Shown here piece after piece: positions 62,001 through 64,000 of a DNA stretch of 64,000 nucleotides (the first letter of the stretch is position 1; each line of letters begins with the position of its first letter). This stretch comes from Luscinia megarhynchos (Eukaryota; Chordata; Aves; Passeriformes; Turdidae). The notes under the pieces are model-generated. The model saw only the letters and a list, made by a program, of their open reading frames with translations. It did not search any database and was not told the origin of the DNA. A program made the position numbers and the translations under genes. Where the stretch lies: the NCBI GenBank assembly GCA_034336665.1, contig JAPFBE010000013.1, forward strand, positions 19,199,056 to 19,263,055. Direction: 5' to 3'.

Positions 62001-63580
62001 TTGCTGTAACAAATTATTACTGTAACTGTTGGGTTAATGACATCTGGTAAAATAAAACATCTGTGGTACTGTTGAGTTAGCAGAAGCAAACCAAATAATG
62101 AACTAAATGCTTTGCTAGAGATGTGAGCATAGGTCTGTAACTTGCCTGTTGTCAAAGGAAATCCATTATCATTCTCTTAAACCACATTTACTTCATTGCT
62201 TCTGCACAGAAGTGAGATGTGCTTTTTTATCCTGAACAGAACAGTTTCACTCTGGAAAACTAATCTAATTCATACTTTATTTTAATTGGGTTGTATTTTG
62301 TCAGCTCTATGGATACACTGGGGTAAGGGATATGTGAATTTACTTCTCTTGTTTTCCCCCAGCCTCTTCAGTGCCTGTCTTTTTGAAAAAATTTAGGTAA
62401 CAACAATGAACAGCTGGCAGAGTTGGGCTGCATTTGGCCTGGTGGTGTAGCAGGTGTCCCTTCACAGGGGTAGGAGCTGCCAGGAGCAAGTGTGTTTCCA
62501 TCCCTGTGTGATAGTGCCTATAGCAGGGACCAAGGACCCGATGGAACCATGACTGTCCAGACCCTGAGAGGGGGTGCAGCAGCTCACCCTGTTGAGAAGG
62601 GGAGAGGGTTGGATTTTGCAGGGAGCAAAGCATTTTCTACATGATAACAAGGAGAAATGTTCTGGCTCAGAATCAGAGCTCCACATCTCTTGCCCTTATT
62701 CCTTTTCCTGCCACCACAGCCCCTGGCTTCAGTGGTATGTGCTGGCTGCCCTTCTCTAGGGTTTAGCCCTTTCTGCTTGAATACCATCTTCAGGGGTTTT
62801 CCTGGTCCTTTCACATTGCCTAGATCTTTTTCTGGTTTTTACAGCGCTCTTGGAGGAAGATTTGGTGTCTACTACTGCTGCTGGATGGGGACAGTGTGCA
62901 GCCACCTCTGCAGGTCACATTGAACTGATACTGGGGACTGCAGTGTCTCAGTAGAAGCAGGGCAGTTTAATGTTTTCATTTCAATACAGTAGCAAAACAC
63001 TGGTGAATTCATGATGCAGAGGAGAATGTACAGGAAGATTTATGTGCTTTCTGAATTTAGAGACATAAGTGACATAATCTTATGGGTCTTATGATGTATT
63101 AGCTCAAAACTTGCTTATTTTGGGATCTGGTTGTTTGTTTGCCATGCACTTCTATGCATGTTTTGTCAGACTTAAGGCATGACTCTCTTAAGCCTGGATT
63201 GTACAGAAAACATATATGAGTGAGCCATGTGTTGAACCCTGAATATCCTGCTTTTATCATGTCACTTTATCTCATATTGTTATGCTAGTTCACTGCTGAG
63301 CTTTTTAATCAAATGCTGCTGTGGCTTATCTTTATTATAATAGTGACCTATTTTAAATTAAAATACTTTATCAATACAAAAAAAAACCCTTATTTTGTAA
63401 TTAGGAATGTCTTTATGCTTTTAATTAATACAAGTATTGAAGAGGTATTTAGTTTTTGATGCTATATTTGACATTCCACAGCAACATGATTTTAGTGATA
63501 TATAGTTGAAATGTCTTTTGAAAGCCTTTATAATAAAAATAGAAGAGAAATTAGATTACCTCTGAGACTTAAAAGAACTG
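59010..63580. other. Non-coding stretch, no gene seen
   Basis: Overlapping short frames on both strands at 60.2-61.2 kb and 62.3-62.9 kb coincide with locally GC-richer DNA and lack splice signals or family features. An A9 run lies near 63380. Confidence 0.55.
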
Positions 63581-63585
63581 GTGAA

Positions 63586-63677
63586 GAATTTATTAAAGCA
63601 ATGTTAAATAATGCTGTAAAATTAGTCAAGTTAGTGACTCGTTTTACAGCATACTTTGCCATTGCTCTAGTTGATCT
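63586..63677. ncRNA. Pre-miRNA-sized imperfect hairpin or fold-back element
   Basis: The two arms pair around a 6-nt loop AGTTAG at 63629-63634. The inner stem is ATGCTGTAAAA (63611-63621) against TTTTACAGCAT (63642-63652), then AGTCA (63624-63628) against TGACT (63635-63639). Past a small internal bulge, AGCAATG (63597-63603) pairs with CATTGCT, apart from one mismatch and wobbles, and shorter runs continue to about 63586 and 63677. Arms of about 43 nt with scattered mismatches and G-U pairs fit a microRNA precursor. They also fit an old MITE-like fold-back. I recognise no known mature miRNA in either arm. Strand is undetermined, because both strands fold. Confidence 0.4.
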
Positions 63678-63679
63678 GG

Positions 63680-64000
63680 GGTATCTGGGGATTGAGAATT
63701 CTGTAGTTCTTGGATTAATTAAAATGTAGTCAGCTGAAACCTTCACTATAATCAAAATTGTTCCCCAGAGTTATACCTTCATTGCAGTCCTGGTCTGACC
63801 AGTCCTGACCATTGCTGAGCTAAGTAATTAGTTCAGTTTAAAGCAAAAAGGATAAAAGACCACGATAGTACTTAATGTATTGTTTGGGAGTTTTTTATTG
63901 CTATTCTGGGTTCTGTTTGATATCATTAATTGTATATAGCCATTCTTTCTGCCCCCAAAGACAAACAGTGAGAGATAGAGTATCTCTGATGTGAGTGCTA
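63680..64000. other. Non-coding stretch, no gene seen
   Basis: A/T-rich sequence with no open frame, splice site pair or repeat that I can support. Confidence 0.6.

Overview
The window reads as non-coding nuclear DNA from a bird, most likely a passerine. Two retroposon remnants support this. One at about 44.8 kb ends in the ATTCTATG tail motif of avian CR1 LINEs. One at 53.26-53.40 kb joins a tRNA-Ile-like head to a CR1 tail on the minus strand, the composite structure of the passerine SINE family known from zebra finch (TguSINE1 type). No mammalian-type repeats, bacterial operons, phage genes or CRISPR arrays are visible. The DNA is AT-rich and low in CpG. The longest open frame is only about 146 codons, roughly what chance gives across six frames of 64 kb at this composition.

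Layout. The first 0.5 kb probably holds the 3' end of a plus-strand protein-coding gene I cannot identify: a donor at 20, a strong acceptor ending at 476, and a terminal exon with a stop at 527-529. A likely 3' UTR follows, with a poly(A) signal near 1.22 kb. From there to the right edge I find no coding exon I can assign to a family. That stretch could be intergenic DNA or the intron of a larger gene. Several stretches have paired splice sites and an open frame (20.2, 30.2, 37.5, 40.8, 57.5-58.3 and 58.9 kb). They are recorded as candidate exons with low confidence, because AT-rich vertebrate DNA carries many pseudo-exons.

Non-coding structure. Notable items are a pre-miRNA-sized imperfect hairpin at 63586-63677, a 26-bp near-perfect palindrome at 45989-46014, and two heat-shock-element-like dyads 20 bp apart at 17.35 kb. 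There is also a CpG-enriched patch with a CACGTG E-box at 27.06-27.48 kb, an 85-nt tract of only G and T at 25.44 kb, several short tandem repeats, and three alternating purine-pyrimidine tracts.

No set of genes here can be shown to work together. The strongest leads for something undescribed are the right-end hairpin, the small two-exon frame at 57.5-58.3 kb, and the exon-like block at 37.5 kb. None is proven by sequence alone.
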